A stretch of DNA of 64,000 bases from positions 3,049,001 to 3,113,000 of the forward strand of contig NZ_CP019389.1 of assembly GCF_001971785.1 (NCBI RefSeq), given 5' to 3'. How positions within the stretch are numbered: the stretch's first letter is position 1; every line of letters starts with the position of its first letter. The notes beneath the pieces were generated by a model. The model searched no databases. It was given only the letters and a program-made list of their open reading frames with translations, and was not told where the DNA came from. A program made the position numbers and the translations under genes. Of this stretch, positions 32,134 to 39,056 are shown piece by piece. This DNA is from Seonamhaeicola sp. S2-3. Lineage in GTDB: Bacteria > Bacteroidota > Bacteroidia > Flavobacteriales > Flavobacteriaceae.

Positions 32134-33144
32134 TTAAAATTTCTTTAATAAATCGGTTTTAGTTGTTTTTACATTTTTTTTATAGGAAACCGTTAGAGTA
32201 TATTGCATTTCTAAATTCCCAGTTTCATTTATACTTGTATCAGCCAATTCAAAAAGAACACTTAGTGATATATTTTTACTATCCCAATAAGACATAGAAC
32301 CAACTTTTCCTGCTAAATCAAATATCTCATTATTTAATAATTCGGGTTTCTTTTCTAAAACACTTGAATACATTGCACTCAAATATGTATAATCATTAAT
32401 AGCCTCTGTGCTTGAATTTTTGGCATCTGTTTCTGTTTTAACGGCAACATTATAAACTTTAACTACTTTTATTTCTTTTAAAAGTTTCGTTTTTATGTCA
32501 AAAACTAGAACGAGAGCATTCATTTTTTTATCAAATATTGTTAATAGTTCATCAGGAGCGTTGATAATATTACAAACAAATTCTTCGTCATTCTGAAAAC
32601 ATTGACTTTCGTAATTCTTAAATTCTGACGCATGAGAGCCGATTTTTATTGATTTAAATCCGTTTTTTTCATCTAAAAGAAATAGCTTATCATTTGAATT
32701 ATCATCATAATTTTCTAGAACAAGTTGATTTCCAATAATCTTGTAAGCCCCTAATTTCTCAAGAACTGTTTGTCCTAAAAGCAAGGGTGCTTTTTGTTCA
32801 AGCACAATAGAAGCTTTTATGTCATTTAGTATTATTCCACCAATTTCAATAGTCTTTAAGTTAACTGTTAGACCTTCAGTCACAGCACCATTAGCAAGAC
32901 TATAATATTCAGTCTCCCCCATATCTTCTTTGTTCAGATAGCCATTTTTTATCATAAATAGGGCTTCTGTTTCTGAAATGGAAACTCTTGAAGCTCCTGT
33001 GTCTAAAATAAATTTTAAGGGAAGATTATTGACTTTACAGGGCAAAAAATAAACACCATTGATTTTCTCCATATCTATTTTTGTTTGAGAAAATGCGTTT
33101 AGAAAGGAGATAAAGAAGAATATAAATAAAATGAATTTATACAT
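32134..33144 (-). CDS. Secreted retropepsin-like aspartic protease (cassette C7)
   Basis: 336 residues with a signal peptide (FILFIFFFISFLNAFSQ). FILDTGASRVSI (Asp48) is the active-site motif of retropepsin-like proteases, followed by a GGIILNDIKASIVLEQKAPLLLGQTVLEKLG segment typical of the second half of the fold. The remaining ~180 residues are a beta-rich domain of unknown role. It is probably periplasmic or surface-located. It lies downstream of the 95-residue gene in the same cassette. Confidence 0.78.
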   Translation of the reverse strand: MYKFILFIFFFISFLNAFSQTKIDMEKINGVYFLPCKVNNLPLKFILDTGASRVSISETEALFMIKNGYLNKEDMGETEYYSLANGAVTEGLTVNLKTIEIGGIILNDIKASIVLEQKAPLLLGQTVLEKLGAYKIIGNQLVLENYDDNSNDKLFLLDEKNGFKSIKIGSHASEFKNYESQCFQNDEEFVCNIINAPDELLTIFDKKMNALVLVFDIKTKLLKEIKVVKVYNVAVKTETDAKNSSTEAINDYTYLSAMYSSVLEKKPELLNNEIFDLAGKVGSMSYWDSKNISLSVLFELADTSINETGNLEMQYTLTVSYKKNVKTTKTDLLKKF

Positions 33145-33192
33145 AAATTTTAATTTTAAAAAAACAGATAGATTTAACTTTGCCCAAGATTA

Positions 33193-33480
33193 TTAGGAAC
33201 TAATTTCAATAAAACCCTTTTTTTCATCAAAAAAACAATTCAATTCTCCTAAATGTTCTTCCAAACTATAAATGTTATATACAATAAAAGTTCCACCGAA
33301 GTCTTCTAAATCAACGGAGTATCCTTGATTGGTTGAGTGTCTAACTTCTTCAAAACTTAGTGTTTTGTCTTTTGGTTTTAGAATTTTGGTCAATTCTGTA
33401 AAAGCGTTTTCAATTTTATCGTCAAAATCTTGCTTTGTAAAATTTCCCCTTTCAGTCAGTTTGTAATTATAGGTTTTCAT
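33193..33480 (-). CDS. Small hypothetical protein (cassette C7)
   Basis: 95 residues (MKTYNYKLTERGNFTKQDFD start). It contains SLEEHLGELNCFFDEKKGFIEISS. No family recognised. It is the first gene of C7 in cassette direction; the protease gene follows 48 bases later. Confidence 0.6.
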   Translation of the reverse strand: MKTYNYKLTERGNFTKQDFDDKIENAFTELTKILKPKDKTLSFEEVRHSTNQGYSVDLEDFGGTFIVYNIYSLEEHLGELNCFFDEKKGFIEISS

Positions 33481-33557
33481 GTTTTTCTTCGAATCAAACT
33501 TTAATAAGTCCTTTGTTTAATGATGTGTCTCTGGTTTTTGCTCGGTCAACCGCAATG

Positions 33558-33695
33558 AGGCACAACGGCTACGTATAAGATTAGTTGCGTTGGTTATAAA
33601 CGCAATTTAACAAGTACAAACCTAGTAGAAAATCCGATAGGATTTTCGTAAGTAGGAGAGTACCAAGCAATTAATTTTATACAATGTTGTAAAAC
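33558..33695 (-). repeat. attC-like palindrome of C6
   Basis: Right box AGGCACAAC (33558-33566) is complementary to the C7 left box GTTGTGCCT. Body of the common type. Left box GTTGTAAAAC is at 33686. Confidence 0.88.
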
Positions 33696-33721
33696 GTATT
33701 TTTAATTTTAGTTAAGTTTAT

Positions 33722-33910
33722 ATGTCAAAAACAATAGAAATTAAAGAATTGTCACTTAATGAATTAAATCAAAAGGCAATACAAATAGGAAAACAATTAG
33801 ATGGTTTGTCTGTTAATCAGTCAAATTATATACTTAACAGAGTAAGACAAGATATGAGTTCTAATTCATTCGTTAAGTTTAGTCAAGTGTTAGGGATTCA
33901 ATCTCACTAG
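33722..33910 (+). CDS. Small protein, module B plus-strand gene (cassette C6)
   Basis: 62 residues (MSKTIEIKELSLNELNQKAI start), Gln/Asn-rich and helical. Copies at 34770 and 36926. Its end overlaps the facing gene by 32 bases. Function unknown. Confidence 0.58.
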   Translation: MSKTIEIKELSLNELNQKAIQIGKQLDGLSVNQSNYILNRVRQDMSSNSFVKFSQVLGIQSH

Positions 33911-34082
33911 CAACTTTGTCCCATGATTGGTTTATTGAAAATGAAACATTCGTATCAGATTCTTGCTTTATATTTAACGTTATTTGGGTTTTCCCATTTT
34001 TGTTTTCTATTAAAGCGACATTTGATACATTAAAAGTTTTATTTCCGTCTTCGGTAAGATAGGTTATAAATTTTGTTTTCAT
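33879..34082 (-). CDS. Small protein, module B minus-strand gene (cassette C6)
   Basis: 67 residues (MKTKFITYLTEDGNKTFNVS start), a likely small beta protein (VALIENKNGKTQITLNIKQ). Copies at 34927 and 37083. Function unknown. Confidence 0.6.
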   Translation of the reverse strand: MKTKFITYLTEDGNKTFNVSNVALIENKNGKTQITLNIKQESDTNVSFSINQSWDKVASEIESLTLD

Positions 34083-34088
34083 AATTAT

Positions 34089-34107
34089 GTTTTACAAGTA
34101 TTTTTAA
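34089..34107. repeat. Cassette-fusion scar in C6
   Basis: GTTTTACAAGTATTTTT, the same scar as at 28469. It joins module B to module C where a palindrome is expected. Confidence 0.7.
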
Positions 34108-34117
34108 AATAGTAGAT

Positions 34118-34309
34118 ATGTCGGAAAAAGAATTAATTATTGATGTTGTTGATTTACTTAAAACACTAGAAGGTAAATCTTTAAGAAGATGTCGTTTAAT
34201 CCTTGAAGAGTCTTTAAGTACAGTTAACAATATAGCTTTTAACAACGAGTTAAAAATAAATGATTCTTTATTTGAAAAATACAAAAAAAACAGACTTGAT
34301 AATTATTAA
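34118..34309 (+). CDS. Small protein, module C plus-strand gene (cassette C6)
   Basis: 63 residues, as at 28498 but one residue longer at the end (RLDNY). Four-base overlap with the facing gene. Confidence 0.58.
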   Translation: MSEKELIIDVVDLLKTLEGKSLRRCRLILEESLSTVNNIAFNNELKINDSLFEKYKKNRLDNY

Positions 34310-34581
34310 TTATCATTGTCAATTTTTAGTGTTTTTAAAACATCTTTTAGGTCTTTGCTTATTGTTTCATTGTTATGAGTCATCAATACTAAAACGTGCC
34401 AGATGATTTCGTTTTCAGGTATTGGGGGTTCTGCAAATGATTCAGCACCTAATTTAGGAACTGCTTTAAGTTCAGTTATTTTAAACTCCTTACCCTCTTT
34501 TCCGTATGGGAAATATGGTTTGGATTTCAAGTAGTCAAACTCTGTAACAAGTTTTTCTGCTTTTGATTTTGAGTAATTCAT
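34306..34581 (-). CDS. Small protein, module C minus-strand gene (cassette C6)
   Basis: 91 residues (MNYSKSKAEKLVTEF start), a close variant of the product at 28683 (IIWHVLVLMTH, ending NDN). Confidence 0.6.
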   Translation of the reverse strand: MNYSKSKAEKLVTEFDYLKSKPYFPYGKEGKEFKITELKAVPKLGAESFAEPPIPENEIIWHVLVLMTHNNETISKDLKDVLKTLKIDNDN

Positions 34582-34604
34582 TTTATTCGATTTCGTTTTT
34601 ATAT

Positions 34605-34743
34605 GTTTTACAACGGCTACGTATAAGATTAGTTGCGTTGGTTATAAACGCAATTTAACAAGTACAAACCTAGTAGAAAATCCGATAGGATTTTCGTAAG
34701 TAGGAGAGTACCAAGCAATTAATTTTATACAATGTTGTAAAAC
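34605..34743 (-). repeat. attC-like palindrome of C5
   Basis: Right box GTTTTACAAC (34605-34614) and left box GTTGTAAAAC (34734). Common-type body. Confidence 0.88.
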
Positions 34744-34769
34744 GTATTTTTAATTTTAGTTAAGTTTAT

Positions 34770-34958
34770 ATGTCAAAAACAATAGAAATTAAAGAATTGT
34801 CACTTAATGAATTAAATCAAAAGGCAATACAAATAGGAAAACAATTAGATGGTTTGTCTGTTAATCAGTCAAATTATATACTTAACAGAGTAAGACAAGA
34901 TATGAGTTCTAATTCATTCGTTAAGTTTAGTCAAGTGTTAGGGATTCAATCTCACTAG
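34770..34958 (+). CDS. Small protein, module B plus-strand gene (cassette C5)
   Basis: 62 residues identical to the product at 33722; part of the tandem duplication. Confidence 0.57.
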   Translation: MSKTIEIKELSLNELNQKAIQIGKQLDGLSVNQSNYILNRVRQDMSSNSFVKFSQVLGIQSH

Positions 34959-35130
34959 CAACTTTGTCCCATGATTGGTTTATTGAAAATGAAACATTCG
35001 TATCAGATTCTTGCTTTATATTTAACGTTATTTGGGTTTTCCCATTTTTGTTTTCTATTAAAGCGACATTTGATACATTAAAAGTTTTATTTCCGTCTTC
35101 GGTAAGATAGGTTATAAATTTTGTTTTCAT
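34927..35130 (-). CDS. Small protein, module B minus-strand gene (cassette C5)
   Basis: 67 residues identical to the product at 33879. Confidence 0.6.
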   Translation of the reverse strand: MKTKFITYLTEDGNKTFNVSNVALIENKNGKTQITLNIKQESDTNVSFSINQSWDKVASEIESLTLD

Positions 35131-35136
35131 AATTAT

Positions 35137-35155
35137 GTTTTACAAGTATTTTTAA
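35137..35155. repeat. Cassette-fusion scar in C5
   Basis: Same scar as at 34089, copied with the cassette. Confidence 0.7.
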
Positions 35156-35165
35156 AATAGTAGAT

Positions 35166-35357
35166 ATGTCGGAAAAAGAATTAATTATTGATGTTGTTGA
35201 TTTACTTAAAACACTAGAAGGTAAATCTTTAAGAAGATGTCGTTTAATCCTTGAAGAGTCTTTAAGTACAGTTAACAATATAGCTTTTAACAACGAGTTA
35301 AAAATAAATGATTCTTTATTTGAAAAATACAAAAAAAACAGACTTGATAATTATTAA
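35166..35357 (+). CDS. Small protein, module C plus-strand gene (cassette C5)
   Basis: 63 residues identical to the product at 34118. Confidence 0.57.
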   Translation: MSEKELIIDVVDLLKTLEGKSLRRCRLILEESLSTVNNIAFNNELKINDSLFEKYKKNRLDNY

Positions 35358-35629
35358 TTATCATTGTCAATTTTTAGTGTTTTTAAAACATCTTTTAGGT
35401 CTTTGCTTATTGTTTCATTGTTATGAGTCATCAATACTAAAACGTGCCAGATGATTTCGTTTTCAGGTATTGGGGGTTCTGCAAATGATTCAGCACCTAA
35501 TTTAGGAACTGCTTTAAGTTCAGTTATTTTAAACTCCTTACCCTCTTTTCCGTATGGGAAATATGGTTTGGATTTCAAGTAGTCAAACTCTGTAACAAGT
35601 TTTTCTGCTTTTGATTTTGAGTAATTCAT
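35354..35629 (-). CDS. Small protein, module C minus-strand gene (cassette C5)
   Basis: 91 residues identical to the product at 34306. Confidence 0.6.
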   Translation of the reverse strand: MNYSKSKAEKLVTEFDYLKSKPYFPYGKEGKEFKITELKAVPKLGAESFAEPPIPENEIIWHVLVLMTHNNETISKDLKDVLKTLKIDNDN

Positions 35630-35652
35630 TTTATTCGATTTCGTTTTTATAT

Positions 35653-35791
35653 GTTTTACAACGTGTACGTATAAGATTAGTTGCGTTGGTTATAAACGCA
35701 ATTTAACAAGTACAAACCTAGTAGAAAATCCGATAGGATTTTCGTAAGTAGGAGAGTACCAAGCAATTAATTTTATACAATGTTGTAAAAC
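35653..35791 (-). repeat. attC-like palindrome of C4
   Basis: Right box GTTTTACAAC (35653-35662) is followed by GTGTACG where C5, C6 and C11 have GGCTACG; otherwise common-type body. Left box GTTGTAAAAC is at 35782. Confidence 0.87.
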
Positions 35792-35799
35792 GTATTTTT

Positions 35800-35988
35800 A
35801 TGACAGATTTAGAATTAAAATTAAAAGTTGAAAATGTATTATCAGAATTACATCCATTGTTAAGACAGGCAAAAAAACAAGGTTTAGTAACGAAGATAAA
35901 AAGAGATTTAATCAGCATTGGTAAAGAATCAAGTAAGGATTACGAGTATTTTTTTTCTGTTAAAATAGAATTTAGTCGTATGATTTAG
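35800..35988 (+). CDS. Small protein, module A plus-strand gene (cassette C4)
   Basis: 62 residues identical to the product at 28054. Confidence 0.57.
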   Translation: MTDLELKLKVENVLSELHPLLRQAKKQGLVTKIKRDLISIGKESSKDYEYFFSVKIEFSRMI

Positions 35989-36202
35989 AATCCCTTATTT
36001 GTCTGTTTAGCTCGTCGAAATCATCCACTATATTTTGTAGGGCTTCGTCTAAATGAATGTTGTTTTTTATAAAATCGTTACCGTACTTGTGGCTTAGAAA
36101 TGAATATATTTTGTAAATATTCTTTTCAATTTTAGCTTGATTTACTAATGTGATTTCTAATAGCTCTCTGTCTGTGTAATTTGATAGTTCTTTTAGTTTC
36201 AT
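35972..36202 (-). CDS. Small protein, module A minus-strand gene (cassette C4)
   Basis: 76 residues identical to the product at 28226; 17-base overlap with its partner. Confidence 0.6.
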   Translation of the reverse strand: MKLKELSNYTDRELLEITLVNQAKIEKNIYKIYSFLSHKYGNDFIKNNIHLDEALQNIVDDFDELNRQIRDSKSYD

Positions 36203-36214
36203 AATATTTTTTAT

Positions 36215-36233
36215 GTTTTACAAGTATTTTTAA
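36215..36233. repeat. Cassette-fusion scar in C4
   Basis: GTTTTACAAGTATTTTT again; here it joins module A to a variant of module C. Confidence 0.7.
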
Positions 36234-36243
36234 AATAGTAGAT

Positions 36244-36435
36244 ATGTCGGAAAAGGAATTACATAAGTCAAAAGTCGAAGTCTTTAGATTGTTAAATGGT
36301 CGTCCAGTCAGAGATTGTCTGCAAATATTAAAATCGGCTATAAAAGAATATAAAGAATTTGCTTTGTCTAATGTTTTAGATGTGTCCAATAAAGAATATG
36401 ACGATTGGGCTGAAAACGAATACATTAAAAGTTAG
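36244..36435 (+). CDS. Small protein, variant module C plus-strand gene (cassette C4)
   Basis: 63 residues. It begins MSEKEL like module C but continues HKSKVEVFRLLNGRPVRDCL with a different body. The leader is conserved and the body replaced. Four-base overlap with the facing gene. Confidence 0.58.
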   Translation: MSEKELHKSKVEVFRLLNGRPVRDCLQILKSAIKEYKEFALSNVLDVSNKEYDDWAENEYIKS

Positions 36436-36737
36436 TTAGGAACATTATCTATATCATGTTGTATTTTTAGTCTGGAAAGCACGTCAACAAGGTCTTTCCT
36501 TATTTCGGTTTCTCCATCTGAAATTACAACAAGAACGTGATAGTTTTCTTTTATAGGTTCTTTATATTGTTTCTTGCTGTCCGATTTAGCGTATCTTTCA
36601 GCTCCAAGTTTATTAATAGTTTCTAAAGAAGTTATTTTAAACTCCTTACCCTCTTTTCCGTATGGGAAATATGGTTTGGATTTCAAGTAGTCAAACTCTG
36701 TAACAAGTTTTTCTGCTTTTGATTTTGAGTAATTCAT
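36432..36737 (-). CDS. Small protein, variant module C minus-strand gene (cassette C4)
   Basis: 101 residues. The first ~38 match module C (MNYSKSKAEKLVTEFDYLKS). From SLETINKLGAERYAKSD onward the sequence is only distantly similar, yet it keeps YHVLVVISDGETEIRKDLVDVLSRLKI in the same place as IIWHVLVLMTHNNETISKDL. The two are therefore homologous, diverged proteins. Confidence 0.62.
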   Translation of the reverse strand: MNYSKSKAEKLVTEFDYLKSKPYFPYGKEGKEFKITSLETINKLGAERYAKSDSKKQYKEPIKENYHVLVVISDGETEIRKDLVDVLSRLKIQHDIDNVPN

Positions 36738-36760
36738 TTTATTCGATTTCGTTTTTATAT

Positions 36761-36899
36761 GTTTTACAACGTGTACGTATAAGATTAGTTGCGTTGGTTA
36801 TAAACGCAATTTAACAAGTACAAACCTAGTAGAAAATCCGATAGGATTTTCGTAAGTAGGAGAGTACCAAGCAATTAATTTTATACAATGTTGTAAAAC
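36761..36899 (-). repeat. attC-like palindrome of C3
   Basis: Right box GTTTTACAAC (36761-36770), edge variant GTGTACG, left box GTTGTAAAAC (36890). Confidence 0.87.
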
Positions 36900-36925
36900 G
36901 TATTTTTAATTTTAGTTAAGTTTAT

Positions 36926-37114
36926 ATGTCAAAAACAATAGAAATTAAAGAATTGTCACTTAATGAATTAAATCAAAAGGCAATACAAATAGGAAAACAA
37001 TTAGATGGTTTGTCTGTTAATCAGTCAAATTATATACTTAACAGAGTAAGACAAGATATGAGTTCTAATTCATTCGTTAAGTTTAGTCAAGTGTTAGGGA
37101 TTCAATCTCACTAG
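36926..37114 (+). CDS. Small protein, module B plus-strand gene (cassette C3)
   Basis: 62 residues identical to the product at 33722. Confidence 0.57.
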   Translation: MSKTIEIKELSLNELNQKAIQIGKQLDGLSVNQSNYILNRVRQDMSSNSFVKFSQVLGIQSH

Positions 37115-37286
37115 CAACTTTGTCCCATGATTGGTTTATTGAAAATGAAACATTCGTATCAGATTCTTGCTTTATATTTAACGTTATTTGGGTTTTCCCA
37201 TTTTTGTTTTCTATTAAAGCGACATTTGATACATTAAAAGTTTTATTTCCGTCTTCGGTAAGATAGGTTATAAATTTTGTTTTCAT
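37083..37286 (-). CDS. Small protein, module B minus-strand gene (cassette C3)
   Basis: 67 residues identical to the product at 33879. Confidence 0.6.
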   Translation of the reverse strand: MKTKFITYLTEDGNKTFNVSNVALIENKNGKTQITLNIKQESDTNVSFSINQSWDKVASEIESLTLD

Positions 37287-37292
37287 AATTAT

Positions 37293-37311
37293 GTTTTACA
37301 AGTATTTTTAA
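37293..37311. repeat. Cassette-fusion scar in C3
   Basis: Same scar as in C5 and C6. Confidence 0.7.
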
Positions 37312-37321
37312 AATAGTAGAT

Positions 37322-37513
37322 ATGTCGGAAAAAGAATTAATTATTGATGTTGTTGATTTACTTAAAACACTAGAAGGTAAATCTTTAAGAAGATGTCGTT
37401 TAATCCTTGAAGAGTCTTTAAGTACAGTTAACAATATAGCTTTTAACAACGAGTTAAAAATAAATGATTCTTTATTTGAAAAATACAAAAAAAACAGACT
37501 TGATAATTATTAA
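37322..37513 (+). CDS. Small protein, module C plus-strand gene (cassette C3)
   Basis: 63 residues identical to the product at 34118. Confidence 0.57.
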   Translation: MSEKELIIDVVDLLKTLEGKSLRRCRLILEESLSTVNNIAFNNELKINDSLFEKYKKNRLDNY

Positions 37514-37785
37514 TTATCATTGTCAATTTTTAGTGTTTTTAAAACATCTTTTAGGTCTTTGCTTATTGTTTCATTGTTATGAGTCATCAATACTAAAACG
37601 TGCCAGATGATTTCGTTTTCAGGTATTGGGGGTTCTGCAAATGATTCAGCACCTAATTTAGGAACTGCTTTAAGTTCAGTTATTTTAAACTCCTTACCCT
37701 CTTTTCCGTATGGGAAATATGGTTTGGATTTCAAGTAGTCAAACTCTGTAACAAGTTTTTCTGCTTTTGATTTTGAGTAATTCAT
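37510..37785 (-). CDS. Small protein, module C minus-strand gene (cassette C3)
   Basis: 91 residues identical to the product at 34306. Confidence 0.6.
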   Translation of the reverse strand: MNYSKSKAEKLVTEFDYLKSKPYFPYGKEGKEFKITELKAVPKLGAESFAEPPIPENEIIWHVLVLMTHNNETISKDLKDVLKTLKIDNDN

Positions 37786-37808
37786 TTTATTCGATTTCGT
37801 TTTTATAT

Positions 37809-37946
37809 GTTTTACAACGGCTACGTATAATATTAGTTGCGTTGGTTATAAACGCAATTTAACAAGTACAAACCTATTAGAAAATCCGATAGGATTTTCG
37901 TAAGTAGGCGAGTACCAAGCAATTAATTTTATACAATGTTGGCAAA
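37809..37946 (-). repeat. attC-like palindrome of C2
   Basis: Right box GTTTTACAAC (37809-37818). The body is the variant also found for C8 (GTATAATATTAGTTGC, CCTATTAG). Left box GTTGGCAAA (37938). C2 and C8 share this body, left box and first gene pair, but have different right-hand neighbours. Confidence 0.88.
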
Positions 37947-37971
37947 TCGTTTTTAATTTAAAATCAGTTAT

Positions 37972-38121
37972 ATGAGGGTTTCTCAAACATTCAGGAAAAA
38001 CACAAATTCAGATTCAGATTCAATATTATCCATATTTCTAAATGAAATCGATAATAAAACAAAACTTGAAGATGTTTTGAAGGAAGTAGAAGATATTTAT
38101 TCTACTCATTTTCCGAATTAA
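37972..38121 (+). CDS. Small protein, module D plus-strand gene (cassette C2)
   Basis: 49 residues identical to the product at 31154. Confidence 0.5.
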   Translation: MRVSQTFRKNTNSDSDSILSIFLNEIDNKTKLEDVLKEVEDIYSTHFPN

Positions 38122-38278
38122 AGTTCTTAAGGTTATAATTTAAAGTCCTTATAGTGTCAAAAGCATTTGGGTCTAATCTTAATCCTTCAGAATGGATGTT
38201 ATTAAACTCGTTTATGCTTTTTGAAAATCCGTTTAATGCTTTAATTAGTTTTTCTGCGGTTTCGTTGTCAAGGGTCAT
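38102..38278 (-). CDS. Small protein, module D minus-strand gene (cassette C2)
   Basis: 58 residues identical to the product at 31284; 20-base overlap with its partner. Confidence 0.52.
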   Translation of the reverse strand: MTLDNETAEKLIKALNGFSKSINEFNNIHSEGLRLDPNAFDTIRTLNYNLKNFNSENE

Positions 38279-38319
38279 ATTATTAAGTTTATGTGTGAGT
38301 TAAAATTATTTAGTTATTT

Positions 38320-38565
38320 ATGTCAGATATAAAGCATGAAATAGAGTTTAGTTCCAATTCCAATATGGTTGGTGTTTCTCGTATTGAGAATAACGATTAT
38401 TCAACAAGAAAAACACATTATTTGAGTATTGGAAGTATTTGGGATGCGGTTCAATTTCATTCAGAGCATTTGTCAAAACAGCCATTCAACGCTTCTTTAA
38501 AAGATAATTCAATATCTTTTCGAGAGTCAGAATCTAGTTTGTCAAATAATTCAGTAAAACCGTAA
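38320..38565 (+). CDS. Small protein (second module of cassette C2)
   Basis: 81 residues (MSDIKHEIEFSSNSNMVGVS start), Ser-rich at the end. It overlaps the facing gene by 109 bases, the longest overlap in the array, so its C-terminal third is coded antisense to that gene. Function unknown. Confidence 0.5.
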   Translation: MSDIKHEIEFSSNSNMVGVSRIENNDYSTRKTHYLSIGSIWDAVQFHSEHLSKQPFNASLKDNSISFRESESSLSNNSVKP

Positions 38566-38726
38566 CGTATTTCATATGCGTCTACATATATTCTGTAAAT
38601 TTTGTCAAACTCTAAGTTTTGTTTTTTTAATATGTCTGTGTATTGTTCTTTGATTATTGCTATTTTTTCAATAAAGCAGTCATTCATACAGTCAGACATT
38701 TTACTAAATTTATAAACTTTTGTCAT
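38457..38726 (-). CDS. Small protein (second module of cassette C2)
   Basis: 89 residues (MTKVYKFSKMSDCMNDCFIE start), with Cys at 13, 17, 83 and 87 and otherwise helical. Same upstream sequence as the gene at 31544 but an unrelated body. Function unknown. Confidence 0.58.
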   Translation of the reverse strand: MTKVYKFSKMSDCMNDCFIEKIAIIKEQYTDILKKQNLEFDKIYRIYVDAYEIRYGFTELFDKLDSDSRKDIELSFKEALNGCFDKCSE

Positions 38727-38745
38727 AGAATGGTCTTTTTAAATG

Positions 38746-38882
38746 TTTGCCAACGGCTACGTATAAGGTTAGTTGCGTTGGTTAAGAACGCAATTTAACA
38801 AGTACAAACCTAGTAGAAAATCCGCGAGGATTTTCGTAAGTAGGCGAGTACCGAGCAATTAATTTTATACAATGTTGTAGCA
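38746..38882 (-). repeat. attC-like palindrome of C1
   Basis: Right box TTTGCCAAC (38746-38754) is complementary to the C2 left box. The arms GTATAAGGTTAGTTGC and GCAATTAATTTTATAC have more wobble positions than older-looking copies. Left box GTTGTAGCA (38874) opens C1. Confidence 0.87.
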
Positions 38883-38900
38883 AGTTTTTAATTCAGTCTA

Positions 38901-39056
38901 ATGTTTGTTTATTCTTTAAATAAAGGTCAATTATATTCTTCTCCAACTTTAGGTTCTGGCAATAAATTCTATTCAATTAATTCGGATTTATCCAAGAGTT
39001 CAAAGGAAAAGACGGTTGGATTAGTTCAGTATTCTTTCCGTCCTTGTAAGCAATGA
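38901..39056 (+). CDS. Small protein (cassette C1)
   Basis: 51 residues (MFVYSLNKGQLYSSPTLGSG start), Ser/Gly-rich. It overlaps the facing gene by 80 bases. Tentative; it is kept because the layout matches the other cassettes. Confidence 0.42.
   Translation: MFVYSLNKGQLYSSPTLGSGNKFYSINSDLSKSSKEKTVGLVQYSFRPCKQ

Larger units (their letters stand above)
33567..35662 (-). repeat. Tandem duplication of a 1048-bp cassette (C6 and C5)
   Basis: 33567-34614 and 34615-35662 carry the same four genes, fusion scar and palindrome body at an exact 1048-bp spacing. A third copy is C3 (36771-37818). The visible difference at the edges is GGC versus GTG right after AAC at the copy borders. Confidence 0.88.

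Noticed and set aside
27252-38882. The regular palindromes as a CRISPR array
   Set aside because: Repeats are ~120-140 bp and imperfect, and the units between are 0.6-8.5 kb with genes. There are no short spacers and no cas genes.
27252-38882. The palindromes as ordinary transcription terminators
   Set aside because: They are far too long, share conserved arms, and have cassette-specific end boxes complementary to the other end of the same cassette. Terminator function may be a side effect.
24149-39056. Calling the small convergent gene pairs toxin-antitoxin systems
   Set aside because: No toxin or antitoxin family was recognised, and TA genes are normally co-directional. The idea is kept only as a test in the findings.
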